Shown: one piece after another, positions 1 to 5,579 of the stretch
How positions within the stretch are numbered: position 1 is the stretch's first letter
How the letters are laid out: each line of letters opens with the position of its first letter
Assembly: GCA_003354225.1 (NCBI GenBank)
Contig: PIVH01000503.1
Span: 1-5,579 of the forward strand
Reading direction: 5' to 3'
DNA length: 5,579 nucleotides
Source: Globobulimina sp.
Taxonomy: Eukaryota; Foraminifera; Rotaliida
Notes under the pieces: model-generated
Databases searched by the model: none
Seen by the model: only the letters and a program-made list of their open reading frames with translations
Told to the model about the DNA's origin: nothing
Made by a program: the position numbers and the translations under genes

Positions 1-1216
1 ACTGTTGGTTGTTGTTGGTTGAATTGCGGCTGCTGTTCCAACTGTTGTGGCTGTTGCTGAGTGAATTGTTGTGACTGTTGTCGCTCCAGTTGTTGTGGTT
101 GCTGTTGAGTGAGCTGCTGTGGCTGGTTACCCAATTGAGACTGCTGATCAAATTGCTGTTTGACCAAACGATGTCTTTCCGATCTCTCCCTATGTTTTTG
201 CTTCATCAATTCAACTTCATTGAATAAATTGCGTATGCCATTGTCTTGTTCCTTTTGACTATAATAGTAAAAAATCAGAAGAAATAGTATAATTGATTAT
301 AATAGTAATTTGCTTACTGCGATGCTATGATTTCTAGAAGGCGCTGATGTTCTTTTATGGTCTTTTGATGATCTTTAATGGCTTTTACGATGGCTTTCTT
401 GAATGACATATCAGACGAGTCAGTGTCTTGAGTGTCTGTGGCACCATGCGCTGTTTCTGGCTGGCACTGTGTGGCTACTGATACTTTCTCAACATTGTTC
501 GGCGTTTCAACTTGTATTTTCTCCTGCTCAGAGTCGGTAGTCTGAAAACATCCATCTGAAATCTGTAAATGGCTAAACAAAGCTTACTTTTTTCTTTTTC
601 CTCGATGGCTGTTGCTCCATTGTTTCATTTTGAACATCTTTTTGTTGTTGTATGCAGTGCTCCTTAGGACTTGCCTCTTCATCTTTTGAACGCCTACGTT
701 TCGAACTACTGCCCTCTTTTGAAGGGCTTGGCACCTGAAATCACGTTTTATATTTCTATAATTTTTTTTGTTGCAAAATTACCTCTTTTTTCGGAATTTT
801 GAAGTCTTTCAGAGTATTTCTTATACCACCACCCTCCACAATTATAGGACGCCTCTAAATAAGCAGTGGAATTCAGAGTAATATTTACCCGAGTTTTTGG
901 GGGTTTACCTGTCTGCATTTCTGCACCAATTCAGGAATACTCATGCTTCTTTCTGTTTCGTGAACATTTGAGTCCTTGTTCAACAGATGCACTCTGCTAA
1001 TATGACCCACCATCTCAACAGCATTTGGTTCTTCGTACACCTCATCTTTTGCCCTAGCGCAAATGAAGCAAATGTACTGATATTCTGAAAACAGTAATAC
1101 ACAGTAAATGGTAAGAAAAGAGCATAAATACTACACTAACTGCATTCGTGCGTTTTGGTCCATTTTTGAATTCTGAATGTATGTTTGCACCGTACACATG
1201 TATTCTTTCCATCCAT
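1..1216 (-). CDS. Zinc-finger-like, Gln-rich nuclear protein, six exons, 3' end off the window
   Basis: Not a recognised family. Exons on the minus strand: 1216-1141, 1084-909, 854-783, 734-588, 541-318 and 258-1 (runs off the edge). All introns are GT-AG and every join keeps frame, giving at least 317 residues. The ATG at 1216 has A at -3 and G at +4, with an in-frame TGA ten codons upstream and no ATG between. Residues 7-25 hold C-x2-C-x12-H-x-C and residues 31-58 hold C-x2-C-x18-H-x4-H, like degenerate C2H2/C2HC fingers; intron 1 falls between them. Residues 120-123 (KRRR) and 153-157 (RKKKK) are nuclear-localisation-like. Residues ~203-275 are rich in K, E, Q and spaced hydrophobics, suggesting a coiled coil. 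From ~276 the protein is a Gln/Pro-rich repeat. Zinc and DNA or RNA binding in the nucleus is inference. The exon structure is well supported; the function is unknown. Confidence 0.82.
36..110 (-). repeat. 48-bp coding repeat in the Q-rich tail
   Basis: Two 27-bp segments (84-110 and 36-62) lie exactly 48 bp apart and both encode TQQQPQQLE. CAA and CAG codons are mixed and differ between the copies, so this is a diverged duplication kept at the protein level, not a fresh CAG expansion. Confidence 0.75.
542..587 (-). other. 46-nt intron with several nested AG acceptors
   Basis: Intron 4 of the zinc-finger/Q-rich gene. The donor is GTAAGC at 587. The preferred acceptor is GTTTTCAG ending at 542, which keeps phase 0. 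A second in-frame TTACAG ends at 563 and would make a 25-nt intron, adding the seven residues ISDGCFQ. Reading through meets an in-frame TAG after four codons. The 46-nt version matches the size of the neighbouring introns. Confidence 0.7.
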
Positions 1217-1344
1217 GATCACCTTGGATATGCAGCAATACCATCACAATATATCAATTTCACTAACTACTGTAGGTATTTACAACTGGAGTTAACCAGT
1301 AAATATAGCACCAAAAGTCTCATGATTCTTTTTTTAGTTTAAAT
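1217..1344 (-). promoter_or_regulatory. Presumed leader and promoter interval of the zinc-finger/Q-rich gene
   Basis: Only about 130 bp separate the upstream gene's poly(A) signal from the ATG at 1216. Weak TATA-like words lie at 1353-1359 (TATAAAT) and 1301-1307 (TATATTT), each about 36 nt from a poor initiator match. An upstream ATG at 1323 opens an 18-codon reading frame closed by TAG. A CCTACAG acceptor-like site ends at 1270. No element here is convincing alone. Confidence 0.3.
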
Positions 1345-1350
1345 TTTATT
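1345..1350 (-). terminator. Poly(A) signal AATAAA of the PC4-like gene
   Basis: TTTATT on the plus strand reads AATAAA on the minus strand, about 160 nt past the TAA at 1508-1510. This gives a short 3' untranslated region of roughly 180 nt. Confidence 0.55.
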
Positions 1351-1507
1351 CAATTTATACAAAGCTCAAGTCACCGTTTGGGGGTGTCCACTGTACAACA
1401 CACCAAACTGCTGACTGGGTAGCATACAAAGCAACACTTATGCATACAGTGCATGGAAATGTCAATATAATAAAACTTACAGTTGAGATGGTACCAAATA
1501 ATGAAAC

Positions 1508-2446
1508 TTATCCAAAGGGCCCTTTTCCATTTCCTCTCTTGTAATTTGCATTTGCATTTCCATACATCTGTTGTCGTTGGAAGGCTTTCATTGAATTTGC
1601 AGCTACTTCGATTTGTTCCATTTGAACTTGAAGCACCTAAAACTCTTACTTTTATCAATGCCAAACAAAACTGACAAACTAACTAACCTTTGTTCGTTCT
1701 TGATCTTTAGCAACTACGTTGTAATATTGTTCAATTATCTCAGGGATATGTTCGCGAAAAGAACCAAAATCTGACAAAGTCAGGGAAATTCGTTTGCCAA
1801 AGTCAACCGGTTCGAATTCGATAGTTTCGTCTGGACACTGCACCTTTTTGAAATTCATAATTGAGAGATATGACTTTTGTTTGTCACAATTACACCACCA
1901 CCTGTAAAACAACAAGCTCAGTTATCTTAAGTTTTTATTGATTACTATTGTCGTACAGAACTGTGCTCAATATGGATAACTGTGATCATAGCAAATTTTC
2001 ACAGTGATCATTTGCCATGCATTTGACCACTACTGAGCACTGTGTCAACCACTGATTACTAACTGTGTGTATAATTAGTCACTACCAGCCACTGATCAGT
2101 AACTGCTATTCACTATTAACCAAAACCAGCCACTGATCAGTAACAGCTGTGCATAATGAGCCAGTGGCTGTCATAGATCGGTAAACATAATACCCTATTG
2201 TCTATTGTCAGTCAATATAGAAGAAGCTTACCGAGCACCCAATACATGGTTGTTGTAGTTGTTTTGATTCAGAACAATGACCTTTGAAATGGACCCATTA
2301 GCTATTTTCTGGAATTTGGTCACTCCTTCACTTGCTTGTTCAGCGGCTTGTTTCAGTTTGGCTTCTTCAGCAATCGCGATGTCAAGAGGGTCTTGGGGTG
2401 ACTTACCTAGGTTCTGGCTGATAGCACCAAAGTTTGGAGTAGCCAT
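1508..2446 (-). CDS. PC4/SUB1-like (p15) coactivator-like protein, complete, three exons
   Basis: Exons 2446-2232, 1901-1688 and 1636-1508 join to 558 nt, 185 residues ending in TAA. The first intron splits Arg72 (phase 2) and the second is phase 0; donors are GTAAGC and GTTAGT. The start has A at -3 and G at +4 and lies 62 nt below a TATA-initiator pair. Residues ~25-45 look helical (EEAKLKQAAEQASE). Residues 81-90 (KSYLSIMNFK) and 107-127 (GKRISL followed by F-x2-F-R-x2-I-x2-I) resemble the strand and helix of the PC4 core, which binds single-stranded DNA and helps RNA polymerase II initiation. The tail from 169 is rich in N, G and K. The spacer between the two PC4-like blocks and the WWCNC at 73-77 are not typical of the family. 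The PC4 link is from residue pattern only and could be chance; the gene structure is firm. Confidence 0.8.
1902..2231 (-). other. Long first intron (330 nt) of the PC4-like gene
   Basis: Donor GTAAGC at 2231 and acceptor TTGTTTTACAG ending at 1902. It is six times longer than most introns here. It carries a short tandem repeat at 2049-2144 and many dispersed CACTG/CAGTG words. No reading frame or RNA gene was seen in it. Confidence 0.8.
2049..2170. repeat. Degenerate ~41-bp tandem repeat with palindromic core in an intron
   Basis: CCACTGAT occurs at 2049, 2089 and 2130. The last two copies share 19 identical bases (2085-2103 and 2126-2144), which include the perfect 10-bp palindrome ACTGATCAGT. 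CAGCCACTG at 2127-2135 is inverted as CAGTGGCTG at 2162-2170, so the end of the array can fold into a stem. Confidence 0.7.
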
Positions 2447-2504
2447 TCTATTAGAGAACTTATGAGAGAGGGAGAGGCAGGGATAATGGTAGAAAATAAT
2501 AGAA

Positions 2505-2540
2505 CACTGATTTTAGTAACTAAATCAACCCTCTTTTATA
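2505..2540 (-). promoter_or_regulatory. Core promoter of the PC4-like gene: TATA box plus initiator
   Basis: On the minus strand TATAAAA (2540-2534) is followed by TCAGTG (2510-2505). The predicted start A at 2508 is 32 nt from the first T of the TATA box, the expected spacing for metazoan TATA promoters. TCAGT matches the arthropod initiator. The leader to the ATG is then 62 nt. Confidence 0.7.
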
Positions 2541-3184
2541 ACGATATGGCAGAGCCTCAGGGGGGTACCTGAAACAAAGAATTTACCTGCACACGAAAAA
2601 CAAATTCGCTTACACGAGTAATTGAGCAGTGAATAATGAATAACGGACCAATAAGTAACGTCGGAGCGATGTTCTACCGGAGAGAAACATGTAAAGTAAA
2701 GTAAATAGTGAGAATGAAGAATAGACCAATAAGTAAGTTCGGAGCGATGATCTACTGGAGAGAAACAACAAGTGAGTAAACTACAGATTGTTCAGTCAAT
2801 AAGAAGAACCGGACCGATGTTCGAGCGTAACGAAACGAGAAGTTATCGACCAGGACAAGGAAATACAAAAACAAGGCCGGAGCGGTTAACAGTCGGAACG
2901 AAAACAAATGAAAAACTTTCGTTTTTGTTGCCTTAAGTTTAAAGTTTCATTCGAATGATCAAATTAATCCGTTTTATGTTTCTAACTGTCAATTTTGACA
3001 ACCCCGAAGAAAATATTGACACAATTTATTGCGTCCGCTCGATGCCGGAGAGAATCAATTTTACGCATCTGCACCCACCGAGTCACATAATAATTTTTTT
3101 GGAATCGGAACTTCAAAGTCAAAAATGCAGTCAGGTGGAACGCCGGATATTATATAAAATACAGGCCATTTGCTACACATACTC
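2509..3184. promoter_or_regulatory. Divergent intergenic region, non-coding
   Basis: This stretch lies between the two predicted transcription starts. It holds the four-copy element array and an AT-rich stretch around 2906-3030, and I see no credible exon in it. A 93-codon open frame starting at 2955 crosses the plus-strand TATA box and start site and is judged to be chance. The region is the likely shared regulatory zone of both genes. Confidence 0.6.
2628..2905. repeat. Four-copy degenerate array of a CGGAGCG...GAAAC element
   Basis: CGGAGCG-like words begin at 2662, 2740, 2810 (as CGGACCG) and 2878. A GAAAC-type word begins at 2684, 2762, 2832 and 2900. Both words show the same spacings of 78, 70 and 68 bp. 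The first two units are the most alike, over about 65 bp from AGTGA (2628, 2707) to GAGAGAAACA. A shorter relative, CGATGCCGGAGAGAA, lies at 3040-3054. The array sits between two divergent promoters. Confidence 0.7.
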
Positions 3185-3188
3185 AGTT
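3151..3188 (+). promoter_or_regulatory. Core promoter of the acidic-tail gene: TATA box plus initiator
   Basis: TATATAAA at 3151-3158 is followed by TCAGTT at 3183-3188, with a predicted start A at 3185. The TATAAA core begins 32 nt upstream of it. This layout mirrors the promoter of the divergent PC4-like gene. It lies 370 nt upstream of the ATG and so requires a long or spliced leader. Confidence 0.6.
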
Positions 3189-3333
3189 GCAGCGTTTGTC
3201 TTCCTATGTGCTCCTTGTTTTAAATCTCTCTGCTGACTGTAGCAGTCCTACTGTCTTCAGTAGGTTCTCTTCTTTCTACGTTGCTCCCCTTGTCTATCTA
3301 AAGACATATTGGTTGTGTCTTAACGACGCCGAT
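3185..3333 (+). other. Probable 5'-untranslated exon
   Basis: Runs from the predicted start to a GTAAGA donor at 3334. The only ATG that opens within it, at 3206, makes a six-codon frame. It contains two adjacent short hairpins, GACTG/CAGTC (3235-3247) and CCTACTG/CAGTAGG (3247-3264). It could instead be part of an unspliced leader. Confidence 0.4.
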
Positions 3334-3552
3334 GTAAGAAGTATGTCAATTTTCTTTAAATTTTCTTTCGTTTAACTTTAACAAGTTAGACGATGGAGAA
3401 AACGAACTTTAAACTCTCTTCCTAGGCCTATAACAAGTTTTGACAAATTTTGACACTTAGAGAAAATGGACATAACATTTTTTCATAAGGTTATGTTGGG
3501 GCTAACTATTTTTTGACGCTTTCAACAATATTGATTGTTTTGGCGTTTTCAG
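3334..3552 (+). other. Probable 5'-leader intron (219 nt)
   Basis: Donor GTAAGA at 3334 and acceptor GCGTTTTCAG ending at 3552, two bases before the ATG at 3555. The interval is AT-rich with stops in all frames. A trans-splice acceptor is an alternative reading of the 3552 site. Confidence 0.45.
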
Positions 3553-3554
3553 CC

Positions 3555-4663
3555 ATGTTAGATCAAATCAATCAAAGAATATATGAGCTCAAACAAGCCA
3601 TCAAAATATGGGGGTCAGATTTTGGTTATTTGAAACATACCAGTCGCTCAGTAAATCTTTTCGCCCTTGATGCCAGTGTAAAGCAGAATCCATTGATGAT
3701 AGAATGGTCCAAAGTTAGTGGTGAAATGAGCTGTAAGTAATAATAATGATGCTATATACAAATAGATGCAGTACATACATAAATATTATCCATTCCTCAC
3801 CACTTAGGAGTGAATTGTAAAGAATTATTATTTGATATTTGCCCATTTTGTGAATATCATACCAAATTTTCATAGTTACACAATTTAATTCTGTATTTCA
3901 CTCTGATTCTCTTCTGCATAACTGACTGGCTGACAAACTGACTGACATATTTTGTAACTTTTTCAAAATATTATTGTTCTTTTATGCAGAGGAATTTTTA
4001 GTATGAGAAAGTAGTAAAGTATCATTACTTTAACTTCATTTTTAGTCAAAGATTTTGGATATTTCCATGGTAATTGGCGAACAACTTCAGCTTTGTTTGC
4101 AGAATTGCAAGACCATATGTTTATTCGGCACATTGATTCCTACCTGGATGGAAATGGTTGGCATATGGAAGTGGCTACTGTGTCAGACAACAAACGATAT
4201 CACTTTGATGCCACTTCAAAACAAGGTCTGATAGGAACATTTTTTGAGAGTCAAATTGGACATAAAGTTCTCTTTCAAGTTAGTTAACACTAATAGAAAT
4301 AAACGTTTCCAAATACAGTTTATTTTATAGGACAATGTGTACAGAAATTCAATCAGTGTCGAAAATTATCCAGATATTGACATAATCAAAACCCTTGATA
4401 AAGCTGTCATCATGTTGAAAGATGCTGTACTTCCTCCAGTTCGCACAAATAAATTATTGGAGAAAATTGACCGTTGTCTCGATGATATACCCGAACCACC
4501 AGATGATGATGATGATGATGATGGAATTTTCAATAACAGATGTGATGATGAAATGGACTGGAGCGATGAAAAATTCGATGATGGATACAACGATGAAATG
4601 GAATGGAGCGATTGGGAACAACCAGGTTTTGAGCACGAATGGTATCCAAATCCTGAATGTTGA
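3555..4663 (+). CDS. Unrecognised protein with acidic Trp-containing tail, complete, three coding exons
   Basis: I do not recognise the family. Exons 3555-3732, 4046-4278 and 4331-4663 join to 744 nt, 247 residues ending in TGA. Donors are GTAAGT and GTTAGT; acceptors are TTTTTAG and TTTATAG. The intron phases (1, then 0) agree at each join. Read as genomic sequence, the frame closes at TAA 3486-3488 and has no ATG before 3555. Residues 1-15 look helical. Residues ~20-150 are a mixed, globular-looking region with aromatic motifs (DFGYF, NGWHMEV, GTFFES). Residues 195-201 are seven Asp, followed by a strongly acidic tail with DEMDWSD (210-216) and DEMEWSD (225-231), a 15-residue internal repeat. 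There is no signal peptide or membrane segment. Such tails are often contact surfaces for basic proteins, but that role is inference. Confidence 0.85.
3733..4045 (+). other. Long first coding intron (313 nt) of the acidic-tail gene
   Basis: Donor GTAAGT, acceptor CATTTTTAG. An earlier TTTATGCAG ending at 3989 would create an immediate TAG at the join, so the 4045 acceptor is preferred. It holds a small CTGACTG repeat at 3921-3947 and nothing else recognisable. Confidence 0.8.
4502..4522 (+). repeat. (GAT)7 microsatellite inside the coding exon
   Basis: Seven perfect GAT codons encode the Asp run at residues 195-201. The absence of any GAC codon suggests slippage-driven growth, so the length is likely to vary between individuals. 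Confidence 0.85.
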
Positions 4664-5085
4664 CTTTTGCTGAGTTGCTATGTTGATTCGGTGCTGTGCA
4701 GTAACATTTGCTGCCATACTGATTAACTATGCATTGTGCATATTTTGCATGATCTGTACTATTGTTAATCACTTTTCATGACTGACTGATTGCTAGGTCA
4801 ATTCAGTAATTCGTGATGCCTAATTGAACTATGCTTTGTGTATGATGCTTTTTCTTGAAAATGCTTCTTGATAGATTGAATACTATGCTGAATCAGTAAT
4901 GACCAGTAATGTTTGCTGGCTTACTAATCTGCTACAAATGTCAGAAATCAATTTTTTGTAAAATGTACATAATTTTTAGTCTATTAATTCAATATTGTGA
5001 GTTACAATTTTTGTAAATTAAATGTTACGAGAATATGTTTTTATATGGCTCTAATAAGAGTAATAAAAGAATCACTTTCGGTTTG
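4664..5085 (+). other. 3'-untranslated region of the acidic-tail gene
   Basis: This is an AT-rich stretch from the TGA to the poly(A) region. ACTATGC recurs at 4726, 4828 and 4882, with CAGTAA words dispersed nearby, suggesting a degraded repeat. TGTACATA at 4964-4971 matches the Pumilio-family consensus TGTANATA. Antisense open frames here are shadows of the acidic coding exon. Confidence 0.55.
5062..5067 (+). terminator. Poly(A) signal AATAAA of the acidic-tail gene
   Basis: A canonical AATAAA about 400 nt past the TGA, followed at 5078-5092 by a GT-rich stretch of the kind found downstream of cleavage sites. It is the best candidate for the transcript end. Confidence 0.6.
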
Positions 5086-5099
5086 TAATGTCAATATTT

Positions 5100-5579
5100 A
5101 AATAATGCAACTAAAAGGGATTAAATTTAACATCATACGTAGAGGGTCCCCTAACTTCGTAAAAACAAAACAAGTCTATTTGGTTGAATCGGGTTATAAC
5201 ATTAAAACATTGACCTTGTTTTACTTCTGCCGAATCGCGACTCATTTAATTTGTTCCATATCAAGGTAAGTCGCTATCCTAAGTATATTCACCACCATTA
5301 ATTATTTAAATACCTAAACAAGAACAAGTTAAGCTGTATCATACTTCAACCGACTCATATTTTACTAAATGTTTTTCATTTTTTCAGATTGAATACCATC
5401 ATCAATATCTGGATTTTACAATTTTTGGTCAACAAAAATATTGTTGTCAGCTGATGACAGCGAAATTTGCTGTCTCATACCGCGACTTTATTTTTTGAAC
5501 ATTGGATTTAACATTGGATTTTTATTTTTTGATTGCACCGGTAAGTGGTTTTTTATAAATAATAATATAATTATATATC
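5100..5579 (+). other. Probable promoter and untranslated leader exons of a downstream plus-strand gene
   Basis: No convincing coding sequence. A strong donor CAAG|GTAAGT at 5266 and an acceptor CATTTTTTCAG ending at 5387 define a 122-nt intron. A second donor CACCG|GTAAGT at 5541 closes an exon at 5388-5540. That exon has one frame open for 36 codons from its start, but no start codon upstream, and a separate ATG opening a 14-codon frame. The two splice units in series suggest a spliced leader region with the coding part beyond the right edge. TTATAAC at 5193-5199 is a weak TATA-like word. Confidence 0.4.

Noticed and set aside
1-170. Trinucleotide-type CAG expansion
   Set aside because: CAA and CAG are mixed and interrupted by Pro, Leu, Glu and Thr codons, so it is a Q-rich domain, not a pure repeat tract.
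1148-1342. Plus-strand open frame of 64 codons
   Set aside because: It lies antisense to the first exon of the zinc-finger/Q-rich gene and to the gap before it, with no splice or promoter support.
1371-1664. 97-codon minus-strand open frame
   Set aside because: It is a different frame over the last exon and 3' region of the PC4-like gene. The spliced frame joins cleanly and ends at 1508, and this one starts inside an intron.
1807-1820. tRNA T-loop-like GGTTCGAATTC
   Set aside because: It lies within a coding exon and no cloverleaf partner arms or anticodon stem could be found around it.
2277-2465. Plus-strand open frame of 62 codons
   Set aside because: It is antisense to the well-supported first exon of the PC4-like gene.
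2628-2905. CRISPR-like array
   Set aside because: The units are degenerate over their whole length, with no conserved direct repeat separated by unique spacers, and the genome is eukaryotic.
2955-3236. 93-codon plus-strand open frame
   Set aside because: It crosses the TATA box and the predicted transcription start, has ordinary AT-rich composition and no domain pattern.
2988-3333. Solo LTR starting TGTCAATT
   Set aside because: TATA, initiator and hairpins would fit, but no clear terminal CA partner or target-site duplication was found, and a host promoter explains the signals.
4366-4772. Antisense open frames with Ser, Ile or His runs, and the Met-run plus-strand frame at 4422
   Set aside because: They are reflections of the GAT repeat and acidic exon in other frames.

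Overview
The window looks like a piece of a compact, AT-rich invertebrate (metazoan) genome. All three protein genes are split by GT-AG introns, and seven of the nine coding introns are only 46-59 nt. Two genes have a TATA box placed 32-34 nt upstream of a TCAGT-type initiator, a core promoter layout best known from arthropods. The transcription units lie a few hundred bases apart. No bacterial operon signals, Shine-Dalgarno sites or tRNA/rRNA genes were seen. Species cannot be fixed from the sequence; a crustacean or other arthropod, a sponge or a flatworm-like genome would all fit.

Layout. Minus strand, 1-1216: the 5' six exons of a gene for a nuclear-looking protein. It has two Cys/His zinc-ligand clusters at the N-terminus, a basic region, a likely coiled coil and a Gln-rich repeat tail that runs off the left edge. 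Minus strand, 1508-2446: a complete three-exon gene of 185 codons whose middle resembles the PC4/SUB1 (p15) transcriptional coactivator core. Its poly(A) signal lies only about 130 bp before the next minus-strand start codon. Positions 2509-3184 are a divergent intergenic region with a degenerate array of a CGGAGCG...GAAAC element. Plus strand, 3185-~5085: a complete three-coding-exon gene of 247 codons, probably with an extra 5'-untranslated exon and intron. It encodes an unrecognised protein with an acidic, Trp-containing tail. From about 5100 to the right edge there is no good coding sequence, but two donors and one acceptor suggest untranslated leader exons of another plus-strand gene.

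How the genes relate. The PC4-like gene and the plus-strand gene are arranged head to head and could share regulation through the repeat array. The zinc-finger/Q-rich gene follows the PC4-like gene closely on the same strand. Two of the three proteins carry features of nuclear or transcription-related proteins, but no pathway linking the three is visible and I do not claim one. Exon joins were made by hand, using reading-frame continuity and splice consensus; no transcript evidence was available.
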